From Actinomycetes bacterium (GTDB taxonomy: Bacteria > Actinomycetota > Acidimicrobiia > Acidimicrobiales > RAAP-2), in assembly GCA_021781315.1 (NCBI GenBank), contig JAJXXB010000276.1, positions 1 through 24,711 on the forward strand: a stretch of DNA of 24,711 bases, read 5' to 3'. The notes beneath the pieces were generated by a model, which saw only the letters and a list, made by a program, of their open reading frames with translations, did no database searches and was not told the origin of the DNA. The translations under genes and the position numbers were made by a program. Below, piece after piece: positions 15,690-22,352 of this stretch (within the stretch, counting starts at the first letter, position 1; each line of letters begins with the position of its first letter).

Positions 15690-16139
15690 TCAGAGCGTCG
15701 ACAGGGCCGCCAGCGCGCGGTCGGCGTGCACGTTCATGTTCAGCTCGCTCGCGATGATCTCGCGCACGATGCCGCTCGCGTCGATCACGAAGGTCGTGCG
15801 CCGCACCCGCAAGAGGTCGAGGGCCCGCTTGACGCCGTAGAGGCGCGCGACGGCGCCGCCCACGTCGGCGAGCAGCGGATAGTCGAGGCGGTTGTTCTCG
15901 GCGAAGGTCGCCTGCTTGTCCACCGAGTCCATGGAGATGCCCACCCGGCTCGCGCCGTGGGCCGCGAACTCGCCGGCGAGGTCGCGGAAGTGGCAGGTCT
16001 CGCGGGTGCAGCCCGACGTCGAGGCCGCGGGGTAGAAGAACACGACGACGGGGCCCCGAGCGAGGAAGTCCGCCAGTCGCCGCTCGACGCCGTCCTGGTC
16101 GCGGAGGCTGAAGTCGGGGGCGGGGTCACCAACGCGCAC
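15690..16139 (-). CDS. bcp: peroxiredoxin, BCP/PrxQ type
   Basis: 149 residues. BCP reduces hydrogen peroxide and organic hydroperoxides with thiol reductants. It has the thioredoxin-fold start VGDPAPDFSLRDQDG, and the active site reads ASTSGCTRETC. C44 is the peroxidatic and C49 the resolving cysteine, five residues apart as in atypical 2-Cys PrxQ. The usual Lys/Asp-Asn-Thr-Pro lead-in is replaced by AAST-Ser, but the Thr three residues before C44 is kept. R117 sits in TTFVIDASG-type context. The GTG start is nine bases after the response-regulator stop, so the two are very likely co-transcribed. Confidence 0.93.
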   Translation of the reverse strand: MRVGDPAPDFSLRDQDGVERRLADFLARGPVVVFFYPAASTSGCTRETCHFRDLAGEFAAHGASRVGISMDSVDKQATFAENNRLDYPLLADVGGAVARLYGVKRALDLLRVRRTTFVIDASGIVREIIASELNMNVHADRALAALSTL

Positions 16140-16148
16140 GCGCCGAGC

Positions 16149-16880
16149 CTAGGGGTCGAGGCGAAAGCCCACGCCACGCACCGTCACGAGGTGACGCGGC
16201 GTCGCTGGGGTCTCCTCGATCTTCTGGCGCAGGCGCTTGACGTGGGTGTCGAGGGTGCGTGAGTCGGCGAGGTCGAGGCCCCACCACAGCGTGTCGAGGC
16301 AGACCTCGCGGGTCACCACGTCGCCCAAGTGCGTTGCGAAGAGCGCGAGGAGGTCGAACTCCTTGCGACTCATCTCGATCACCTCGTCGCCGCGGGTCAC
16401 GCGCCGTCGCACGAAGTCGATCGTCACTGCACCGAAGGTGATCGCGTCGGGCTCGTTCGCCGGCGCCGGTCGGCGCAGGACCGCGCGGATGCGCGCGACC
16501 AGCTCGCGCAGTCGGTAGGGCTTGGTGACGTAGTCGGCCGCGCCGATCTCCAGTCCGAGCACGACGTCGACCTCGCTGGTGCGGGCGCTGACCATGATGA
16601 CCGGCGTCGGTGAATCGCGCGTCAGCTCGCGGCACAGGTCGATGCCCGAGCCGTCGGGCAGCATGACGTCGAGCAGGATCAGGTGCGGGGTCGTCGCGAG
16701 CATCGCCGCGCGGGCCTCGGCGATCGAGCCGGCCGTGATCACGCGGTAGCCCTCGTGGGTCAGACCCACGTCGAGCGCGTCGCGGTAGCTGACCTCGTCG
16801 TCGACGACGAGGAGGGTGGGCCGCACGCTGGGGCCGTGCTCGGCGTGGCCTCGGGGATCGGCCAGCGGCGCCACGCTCAT
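16149..16880 (-). CDS. OmpR/PhoB-family response regulator (winged-helix)
   Basis: 243 residues. The receiver domain (about 21-135) has the acidic pair D27-D28, phospho-acceptor D71 (LLDVMLPDG), S98 and K120 (VTKPYR). The DNA-binding domain (about 145-242) shows EVIEMSRKEFDLLALFATH, RTLDTHVKRLRQKIE and VRGVGFRLDP, similar to RegX3/PhoP-type regulators. An extra N-terminal stretch of about 20 residues precedes the receiver. No OmpR-type kinase is adjacent, so it is an orphan within this window. It lies upstream of bcp in the same operon. A TAGCGT box six bases before the ATG suggests a leaderless transcript, and GT(A/C)ACC direct repeats upstream may be its own binding sites. Confidence 0.93.
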   Translation of the reverse strand: MSVAPLADPRGHAEHGPSVRPTLLVVDDEVSYRDALDVGLTHEGYRVITAGSIAEARAAMLATTPHLILLDVMLPDGSGIDLCRELTRDSPTPVIMVSARTSEVDVVLGLEIGAADYVTKPYRLRELVARIRAVLRRPAPANEPDAITFGAVTIDFVRRRVTRGDEVIEMSRKEFDLLALFATHLGDVVTREVCLDTLWWGLDLADSRTLDTHVKRLRQKIEETPATPRHLVTVRGVGFRLDP

Positions 16881-16886
16881 GGCGTC

Positions 16887-16926
16887 ACGCTAGGTAGTGC
16901 GGGTTACGCGAAGGTGACGGGGTTAC
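16887..16926 (-). promoter_or_regulatory. response-regulator promoter with GT(A/C)ACC direct repeats
   Basis: On the minus strand, GTAACC (16926-16921), GTCACC (16918-16913) and GTAACC (16907-16902) lie in a row, with start-to-start distances of 8 and 11 bp. They precede TAGCGT (16892-16887), which lies six bases before the ATG. Direct repeats near 11 bp apart with a GTTCACC-like core are typical for PhoP-type OmpR regulators in actinobacteria, so autoregulation is a reasonable inference. The same repeats form a short GGGGT/ACCCC hairpin (16919-16936) downstream of the neighbouring gene, but without a T-tract. Confidence 0.5.
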
Positions 16927-16961
16927 GACCCCCGGGTGGCTCAGAGATGAAACGTTGCGAC

Positions 16962-18404
16962 CTAATTGGTCGCGACCGTGAAGCCCAGGTACGTCGAGGC
17001 GCCGCTCAGGTAGCTGCCCGCCGCCACGCAGTGGTTCGCGGTGTCGCAGACCAGCGCGTAGACGCCCCCGGCGACTCCGACGCTCGTCGCCCCCCCGGGC
17101 AGGGTCACCGTCTGCGAGGAGCGCCAGACGTTGCCCGTCTCGCTGAGCAACAAGGCCTGGTAGTTGCCGTTGGCGTCGAGGTACGCGGCGCCAGCCCGAC
17201 AGGTCCCGACCGCGGTGCAGGCGAGGGCGACGACGCCGCCGTTGTGCCCGGCCGAGGCGCCCGCGGGCAGGGCGACGCGCGTGGCGTCGCGCCAGACGCC
17301 GCCCACCTCGTTGAGGACGAAGGCCTGATACGTGCCGCTCGCGTCGCGGTACTGGCCGCCGGTGGCGCAGTTGCCGGCGCTCGCGCAGGCGACGCCGGCG
17401 AAGCCGTAGAAGAAGACGTGGGGATTGACCGTGGCGGCGACCGGCAGACGCATCATCACGGCGCGCTGCCAGCGGCCGTTGCGCTCGTCGAGCGTGAATC
17501 CGGCGGCGTGGCCGTTGGCCGTTTCGTAGGTGCCGATCGCGCTGCACGTGCCGGCGGCGGGACAGGCCAGCGAGCTCACCTGGGCCAGCGCGTAGGCGCT
17601 GGCGTTGGCCGGCTCGAGCAGGGTCGTCGCGGCGTTCCACGCGCCGTTCATCTCCGTGACGAGAAGCCCGCGCGTGACGTTGTTGGCGTCGAGGTAGCTG
17701 CCGGTCGCCGCGCAGTTGCCGGCGCTCGCGCACGAGAGGTTGCTCAGCGACACCAGTGGCGTGGCGTTCGTGCCGGCGGGCAGCGCGACGCTCTGGGCCG
17801 CGCCCCAGACGCCGTTCACCTCGTTGACCGTCATGCCCAGCGTGCGCGCCACCGGGCTGGCGTTGTCGAAGTAGGTGCCGATCGCGCTGCAGGTGCCCGG
17901 CGCCGAGCACACCACCGCTCGTAGCAGAGCGTTCTGTCCCTGGGTGGAGGCGTCGCCGGGCAGGGTGATCGGGGTCGCGGCGCGCCAGGTGCCGGCGACT
18001 TCGTTCACCGCCAGGGCGTCGGTGTTGCCCGCGCTGTCGAGGTAGGAGCCGACGACCGCGCAGTTGCCCGCGCTCGCGCACGAGATCCAGTAGGGCGTGA
18101 CGTTCGCAACCGAGGCGGCGTTGGCCGGCGCGGTAATCGCGGTGCCGGTGCGCCAGTGGCCGGCGACCTCGTTCACCACCATGCCGACGTCGTTGCCGGC
18201 CGCGTCGACGTAGATGCCCGTCGCCGCGCAGTCGCCGACGTCGGGACACGAGATCGAGGGGAGATAGCCCTGGCTGAGACCGTTCGAGCCCGCGGGCAGG
18301 GCCACACGTTGGGCCGTCCCCCAGGTCGGCGCCGCGGCGCCGACCGGCGAGGCGAGCGCGAGCGACAGCGCCGCGACGAGTACCGACCAACGCGCCCGAG
18401 CCAT
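16962..18404 (-). CDS. secreted protein of eight C-x5-C repeats, predicted eight-bladed beta-propeller
   Basis: 480 residues. A Sec signal peptide (about 1-24, ARARW then a hydrophobic core, VGAAA cleavage region) indicates export. The mature part consists of repeats of 56-59 residues. Each opens with a C-x5-C pair (C53/59, 109/115, 166/172, 225/231, 281/287, 340/346, 396/402, 453/459). It then runs through a GSYLDANGN-like strand, a VNEVNGVW-like strand and a VALPAG-like loop. The last repeat stops after the second strand, and its missing third part (TWGTAQRVALPAG) is at the N-terminus, the 'velcro' arrangement that closes propellers. No catalytic residues are evident. It follows the histidine-kinase gene by four bases and may also have its own TAGCGT promoter. 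Confidence 0.85.
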   Translation of the reverse strand: MARARWSVLVAALSLALASPVGAAAPTWGTAQRVALPAGSNGLSQGYLPSISCPDVGDCAATGIYVDAAGNDVGMVVNEVAGHWRTGTAITAPANAASVANVTPYWISCASAGNCAVVGSYLDSAGNTDALAVNEVAGTWRAATPITLPGDASTQGQNALLRAVVCSAPGTCSAIGTYFDNASPVARTLGMTVNEVNGVWGAAQSVALPAGTNATPLVSLSNLSCASAGNCAATGSYLDANNVTRGLLVTEMNGAWNAATTLLEPANASAYALAQVSSLACPAAGTCSAIGTYETANGHAAGFTLDERNGRWQRAVMMRLPVAATVNPHVFFYGFAGVACASAGNCATGGQYRDASGTYQAFVLNEVGGVWRDATRVALPAGASAGHNGGVVALACTAVGTCRAGAAYLDANGNYQALLLSETGNVWRSSQTVTLPGGATSVGVAGGVYALVCDTANHCVAAGSYLSGASTYLGFTVATN

Positions 18405-18408
18405 GGGT

Positions 18409-19857
18409 CTACGCTAGCGAGCCCGTCGCGCCCTCTCGCGTCGCAGACGAGATCGTCGGCGTCGGCGCCTCGTCCAGGGGCAGGGTCACGTCGATCAGGG
18501 TGCCCGTCTCCGGTGCCGAGTGCACGTTCAACTCTCCGCCGAGCAGACGCGCCCGCTCGCCCATGCCGACGAGGCCCATCGAGGGCGAGGGCGTGGCCGC
18601 GCGCGTCGCGGCGGGATCGAAACCGCGCCCGTCGTCGCTCACGCGCAGTTCGAGGGCGTGGTCGTCGAAGGTGACGAGCACCTCGAGGTGGCGGGCGTTC
18701 GCGTGGCGCAGCGCGTTGCGCAGCGACTCCTGGACGATGCGAAACGCGGCGAGCTCGATGTCGGGCCGCAGGCGCCGCGCGGTGCCGGCCACGCGCAGGT
18801 CGGCGTCGGGGCCCTCGCCGTCGTCGATCTCGGCGACGAGGCTCGAGAGCGCCGGCACGAGCCCGAGCTGGTCGAGGGCGGGGGGTCGCAGGTCGCGCGC
18901 CAGGGAGCGCAGGCGCGACGCCGCGTCGAGGGCCTGACCGCGCGCCTCGCCGAGTCCGGCGGCCACGTGACCCGGCACGCCCACGTCACCGGCGAGGACC
19001 TCGAGGCGCCGGGCGAGGTGCAAGAAGAGCTGCAGCGGCTCGTCGTGCAGTTCGCGCGAGAGACGTCGCCGTTGGTCCTCTTCGACCTCGACGACGCGCT
19101 GGGCGAAGTCGCGGGCGCGGCGCTGCTCGGTGCGCTCGAGGGTGACGTCTTCGAAGGTGACTTGGCGTTCGCGACCGTCGACGCCGCCGGGCAGGCTGAT
19201 CACGTCGAGGCGAAAGTCGTGGTGGTTGGCGAGGCTGACGACCTGGCCCGAGAGGGCCGCGAGGTTCTCCTGACCCTCGAACAGGGTTCGCGCCGAGCGC
19301 CCCAGCAGGTCAGGGCCGAGCAGGTCGTGCGCGGCGGGGTTCGCGTCGGTGACCACGTCGTCGGCGTCGAGCACGAGCGTGGGGGCGCGGTTCGTCTCGA
19401 AGAGCCGGCGGTAACCGGCTTCGACGGCGAGCGCTCGCCGGGTCGTCTCCTCGACGCGCTGGTGCGTGATGCGCTCGGACTCCATGCGCTGGCCGAAGAC
19501 GAACGACACGATCAGGACGATCACGAGGTTGGTCAGGTCCGATCCCGTGTGGCCCTCGTTGTGGGGCAGCATCAAGTCGGGCAGCCACAGCAGCGTCGCC
19601 CACACGGCCGTGGCGAAGGAGCCGGCCAGCCCGAAGCGCAGTCCGGCGTAGCCGATGGGCAGCACCAGGATGGCCACGGGGATCGCCGAGGCGAAGGGTC
19701 CGCCGGCGAGGCGGGCGTTGAAGTCGAGGAAGAAGTGCGCCACCACGATCACCAGCACGATGGACTGGATCATCCAGAACCGCGGCTCGCGCAGCGGCGG
19801 GTGGACGATGCGCCGCAGCGCGGAGGGGTAGCTAATCTGCGTCGTCGACGTCGTCAT
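18409..19857 (-). CDS. NarX/DesK-like sensor histidine kinase (HisKA_3) with membrane and PAS domains
   Basis: 482 residues. Hydrophobic segments near 29-46, 56-76, 78-95 and 108-122 suggest three or four membrane helices with little periplasmic sequence. A cytoplasmic PAS-like domain (about 145-240, RLFETNRAPTLVLDADDVVTDANPAA) follows. The HisKA_3 domain has the phosphorylated H271 in RRLSRELHDEPLQ. The ATPase domain has the N-box at N381 (QESLRNALRHANA), G1 DDGRGFD (408-414) and G2 GLVGMGER (428-435). This class pairs with LuxR/NarL regulators, and such a gene is immediately upstream with a 26-bp overlap. The signal sensed is unknown. The PAS shows no obvious haem or flavin ligand. Confidence 0.92.
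   Translation of the reverse strand: MTTSTTQISYPSALRRIVHPPLREPRFWMIQSIVLVIVVAHFFLDFNARLAGGPFASAIPVAILVLPIGYAGLRFGLAGSFATAVWATLLWLPDLMLPHNEGHTGSDLTNLVIVLIVSFVFGQRMESERITHQRVEETTRRALAVEAGYRRLFETNRAPTLVLDADDVVTDANPAAHDLLGPDLLGRSARTLFEGQENLAALSGQVVSLANHHDFRLDVISLPGGVDGRERQVTFEDVTLERTEQRRARDFAQRVVEVEEDQRRRLSRELHDEPLQLFLHLARRLEVLAGDVGVPGHVAAGLGEARGQALDAASRLRSLARDLRPPALDQLGLVPALSSLVAEIDDGEGPDADLRVAGTARRLRPDIELAAFRIVQESLRNALRHANARHLEVLVTFDDHALELRVSDDGRGFDPAATRAATPSPSMGLVGMGERARLLGGELNVHSAPETGTLIDVTLPLDEAPTPTISSATREGATGSLA
18411..18416 (-). promoter_or_regulatory. TAGCGT -10 box of the propeller gene (leaderless)
   Basis: TAGCGT lies exactly six bases before the ATG at 18404, inside the last codons of the histidine-kinase gene. 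No convincing -35 box is visible, so an internal promoter is possible but not certain. The gene may also be transcribed with the kinase. Confidence 0.45.
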
Positions 19858-20551
19858 AGCTTCGCGGACTCACGAGGCGGTGATTGAGGGCGTAGGTGAC
19901 CGCTTCGGTGCGCGAGTTCACCCCGAGCTTGCCGAGCAGGTTGGAGACGTGGCTCTCGACCGTGCGAAGCCCCAGACTCAGTGACGCGGCGATCTGCTTG
20001 TTGGAGCGGCCCCGGGCGAGCAGCTCGAGCACGTCGGTCTCGCGGCGCGTGAGCGCGGTGAGGGTCTCGGGTCCGCGACGGCGCCGCCGGATGAGCCGCT
20101 GGGAGACGGCGCGGTCCAGCACGAAGATCCCGTCGGCGACGGCGCGCACCGCGTCGACCAGCTCGCGCCCGCTCGTGGTCTTGAGCAGGTAGCCGCTCAC
20201 GCCGAGTTCGAGCGCCTCGGTCACGTAGGCGTGCTCGTCGAAGGCCGAGAGGATCAACACGTGCACGCTCGGCCAGCGTCGCGCCGCTTCGCGCGCGAGG
20301 TCGAGGCCGGACAGTCCCGGCAGGTTGATGTCGACAAGGGCGACGTCGGCGGGCTGATGGGCGAGGATCTCGAGGGCCTCTTCGGCCGAGCCCGCGACAC
20401 CGACGACGTCGAGGTCGGGGGCCATCTCGAGGATCTGGCGGGTCCCCTCGCGCACGAGTGCGTGGTCGTCGACGATCACGACGCGGATGCCGCGGGGCTC
20501 GCTCGCGTCCGCGCCCGTCGTCGGGGCGTCAGCCGCCGAGAGGTCGGTCAC
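19832..20551 (-). CDS. NarL/LuxR-family response regulator
   Basis: 239 residues. The receiver domain (about 22-140) has D28-D29, phospho-acceptor D74 (LVDINLPGLSG) and K124 (YLLKTTSG). A basic linker RRRRRGP leads to a LuxR helix-turn-helix (about 164-225, LTRRETDVLELLARGRSNKQIAASLSL, TVESHVSNLLGKLGV). It is the cognate partner of the kinase whose start it overlaps. The GTG start follows GGAGG. The acidic end DDVDDAD is unusual but is dictated partly by overlap with the kinase start. It is divergent from the polyferredoxin gene across a 224-bp repeat-rich gap, making that operon a candidate target. Confidence 0.94.
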   Translation of the reverse strand: MTDLSAADAPTTGADASEPRGIRVVIVDDHALVREGTRQILEMAPDLDVVGVAGSAEEALEILAHQPADVALVDINLPGLSGLDLAREAARRWPSVHVLILSAFDEHAYVTEALELGVSGYLLKTTSGRELVDAVRAVADGIFVLDRAVSQRLIRRRRRGPETLTALTRRETDVLELLARGRSNKQIAASLSLGLRTVESHVSNLLGKLGVNSRTEAVTYALNHRLVSPRSYDDVDDAD

Positions 20552-20663
20552 GCACCCTCCAGGTGCGTCGGGTGACTACGGAGCTTCACTCATCCCCCGG
20601 TCTGTGGTCTCTTCGCAGTCTCTCACGGACAGTTCTCTAGGGTCTAGGGACCTTGTGCCGTGC

Positions 20664-20760
20664 TTGACAGTGATCCCACTTCAGTGGTAGTACCTAGCTA
20701 TACCAGTAGTTCTACGGTACTAATTCAGTAAGTACGTAGTAGTAGAGCAGTGAACTACAG
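20664..20760 (+). promoter_or_regulatory. promoter/operator region of the polyferredoxin operon
   Basis: In an otherwise very GC-rich window this gap is AT-richer. TTGACA (20664-20669) and TAGTAC (20688-20693) are 18 bp apart. A CCACT-TC-AGTGG inverted repeat (20676-20687) lies between them, like an operator. Downstream, AGTA occurs six times between 20689 and 20744, with TACT at 20718-20721. Inverted pairs are TAGTACC (20688-20694) with GGTACTA (20716-20722), and GTACT (20717-20721) with AGTAC (20731-20735). This looks like binding sites for one or more regulators; the identity of the regulator is not shown. Confidence 0.55.
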
Positions 20761-20775
20761 ATGACGGAGGGGGCC

Positions 20776-22344
20776 ATGGTTCTCCAAGCGCAACACGAGG
20801 GCATCGCCTCACGCGAGGTCCACCTGATCGACCCGATCCCCGTGGCGATCCGCAACCGGGCCCCGCACACGCCCGCCGGCCGCTTCGCGGCGACCGACCC
20901 GTCGCCCGGGCTCGACATCGCGGCGAACCCGCGGGTCGCGCGCCTGCTGCACAATCGCAAGCTCCAGTTCCTGCTCATCTTGCCCAACCAGATCATCTTC
21001 TGGCTGGTGATCGGCATCGGCCTGCTCGGCACGGTGGTGCCCGGCCTCAACTTCGCCACCGCGATCACCTGGTACGTCTGGTTCTGCCTGGTCTTCGTGA
21101 TGATGGTCGTCGTCGGGCGAGCGTGGTGCGCGATGTGCCCCTTCGGGGGTTTCGGCGAGTGGGTCCAGCGCCACACCTTCTGGAAGCGCACCACCAAGCC
21201 GATCGGCCTCGGGCTCAAGGTCCCCGCCAAGGTCGGCCAGTACGGGTTCCTGCTCTCGGTGGGCGCGTTCCTCCTGTTGACCTGGATCGAGGAGTTCTTC
21301 AACATCGCCGGGCCGGGCAACCCGGCCGCGACCAGCTACATGGTGCTCGGCATCGTCGGCAGCGCCCTCCTCTTCTTCCTGCTCTTCGAGCGGCGCAGCT
21401 TCTGTCGCTACGTCTGCCCACTCACGTCGATCATCGGCACGGTCGGGTCGATGGGCTCGGTCGCGGGCTTTCGCACGCGCGATCGCGACCTGTGCCTGAG
21501 CTGTGAGACGAAGAGCTGCATGCGTGGCGACGCCGACGGCTTCGGCTGCCCGTGGTACACGTGGCCGGGCAGCGCCGACTCCAACTTGACCTGCGGACTG
21601 TGCACCGAGTGCTACAAGGCCTGTCCCAGCGACAACATCGGGCTCTACGTGCAAAAGCCCCTCACCTCGGTGATCGCCCCCTCGCGCCGACGCGCCGACG
21701 TGGCCTGGGCCGTCGCCCTGCTCTGGGGACTCGTCGTCTACCAGCAGCTGAACGCGCTGACGGTCTTCGCGTCGATGGACAACTGGCTGAACGCCCACAC
21801 GAACTTCCCCCAGTACCCGAACCCCCTCGACTACGTCGGCGTGATCGGCGTCGTGGCCCTGGCCATGGCCGGCGCCGCGCGCGCCGTCCAGGCCCTGGTG
21901 GGTCGGCGCGACGCGATCGTCCCCGCGGGCGGGACCTCCTTCGTCGATCGCACGAGCCGCTTCCGCCAGTACTTCGTGCCGCTGATGTACGGGGTCATCC
22001 CGGTCGTCGGCGCCGACTACTTCGCGCGCCAGCTGCCCAAGTTCTTCCAGCACGCGACGCGCGTGGTGCCGGCGGTGGGTCACCTCTTCGGCGCCGGCTC
22101 GACGTCGTCGTCGCTCTACAACGCCTCGATCATCGGCTCGAATACGGGAATCATCGCCGTGCAGGTGAGTGTCATCGCGGCCGGAACCCTGGCCGCGATG
22201 TACGCGAGCTGGCGCATCGCCGGACGCGACCTCGCGGGCATCGCCACCAGCGCGCGCCGCGTCCAGATCAGCGCAGCCACCTTCGCGCTGATCTGCGGGA
22301 TCGGCGCCGCCGTGCTCTACGTCCTCATGAACGCCGCGGACTAG
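20776..22344 (+). CDS. NapH/NosR-like membrane polyferredoxin
   Basis: 522 residues. Hydrophobic segments near 66-90, 95-115, 157-171, 187-204, 306-323, 352-374, 400-412, 455-478 and 498-518 suggest a polytopic membrane protein. Two cysteine-proline motifs, C118-x2-C121-P and C210-x3-C214-P, resemble the paired motifs of NapH, NosR and CcoG. A cytoplasmic loop then carries C240, C243, C248, C258 and C273, C276, C279, C283 (CGLCTECYKACP), enough for two [4Fe-4S] clusters. Such proteins pass electrons between the quinone pool and soluble partners. The ATG at 20776 has GGAGG five bases upstream; an in-frame ATG at 20761 lacks one. The FAD oxidoreductase gene starts eight bases after its stop, so the two probably act together. 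No nap, nos or cco gene is present. Confidence 0.85.
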   Translation: MVLQAQHEGIASREVHLIDPIPVAIRNRAPHTPAGRFAATDPSPGLDIAANPRVARLLHNRKLQFLLILPNQIIFWLVIGIGLLGTVVPGLNFATAITWYVWFCLVFVMMVVVGRAWCAMCPFGGFGEWVQRHTFWKRTTKPIGLGLKVPAKVGQYGFLLSVGAFLLLTWIEEFFNIAGPGNPAATSYMVLGIVGSALLFFLLFERRSFCRYVCPLTSIIGTVGSMGSVAGFRTRDRDLCLSCETKSCMRGDADGFGCPWYTWPGSADSNLTCGLCTECYKACPSDNIGLYVQKPLTSVIAPSRRRADVAWAVALLWGLVVYQQLNALTVFASMDNWLNAHTNFPQYPNPLDYVGVIGVVALAMAGAARAVQALVGRRDAIVPAGGTSFVDRTSRFRQYFVPLMYGVIPVVGADYFARQLPKFFQHATRVVPAVGHLFGAGSTSSSLYNASIIGSNTGIIAVQVSVIAAGTLAAMYASWRIAGRDLAGIATSARRVQISAATFALICGIGAAVLYVLMNAAD

Positions 22345-22352
22345 GAGGGACC

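Noticed and set aside
16919..16936. GGGGT/ACCCC hairpin as a terminator for the propeller gene
   Set aside because: The stem is only five base pairs and no T-tract follows; the repeats fit better as regulator sites.
16962..18404. DNA-level tandem repeat or CRISPR-like array
   Set aside because: The periodicity is in the protein. The DNA repeats are degenerate, with a period of about 168-177 bp, inside a continuous coding frame.
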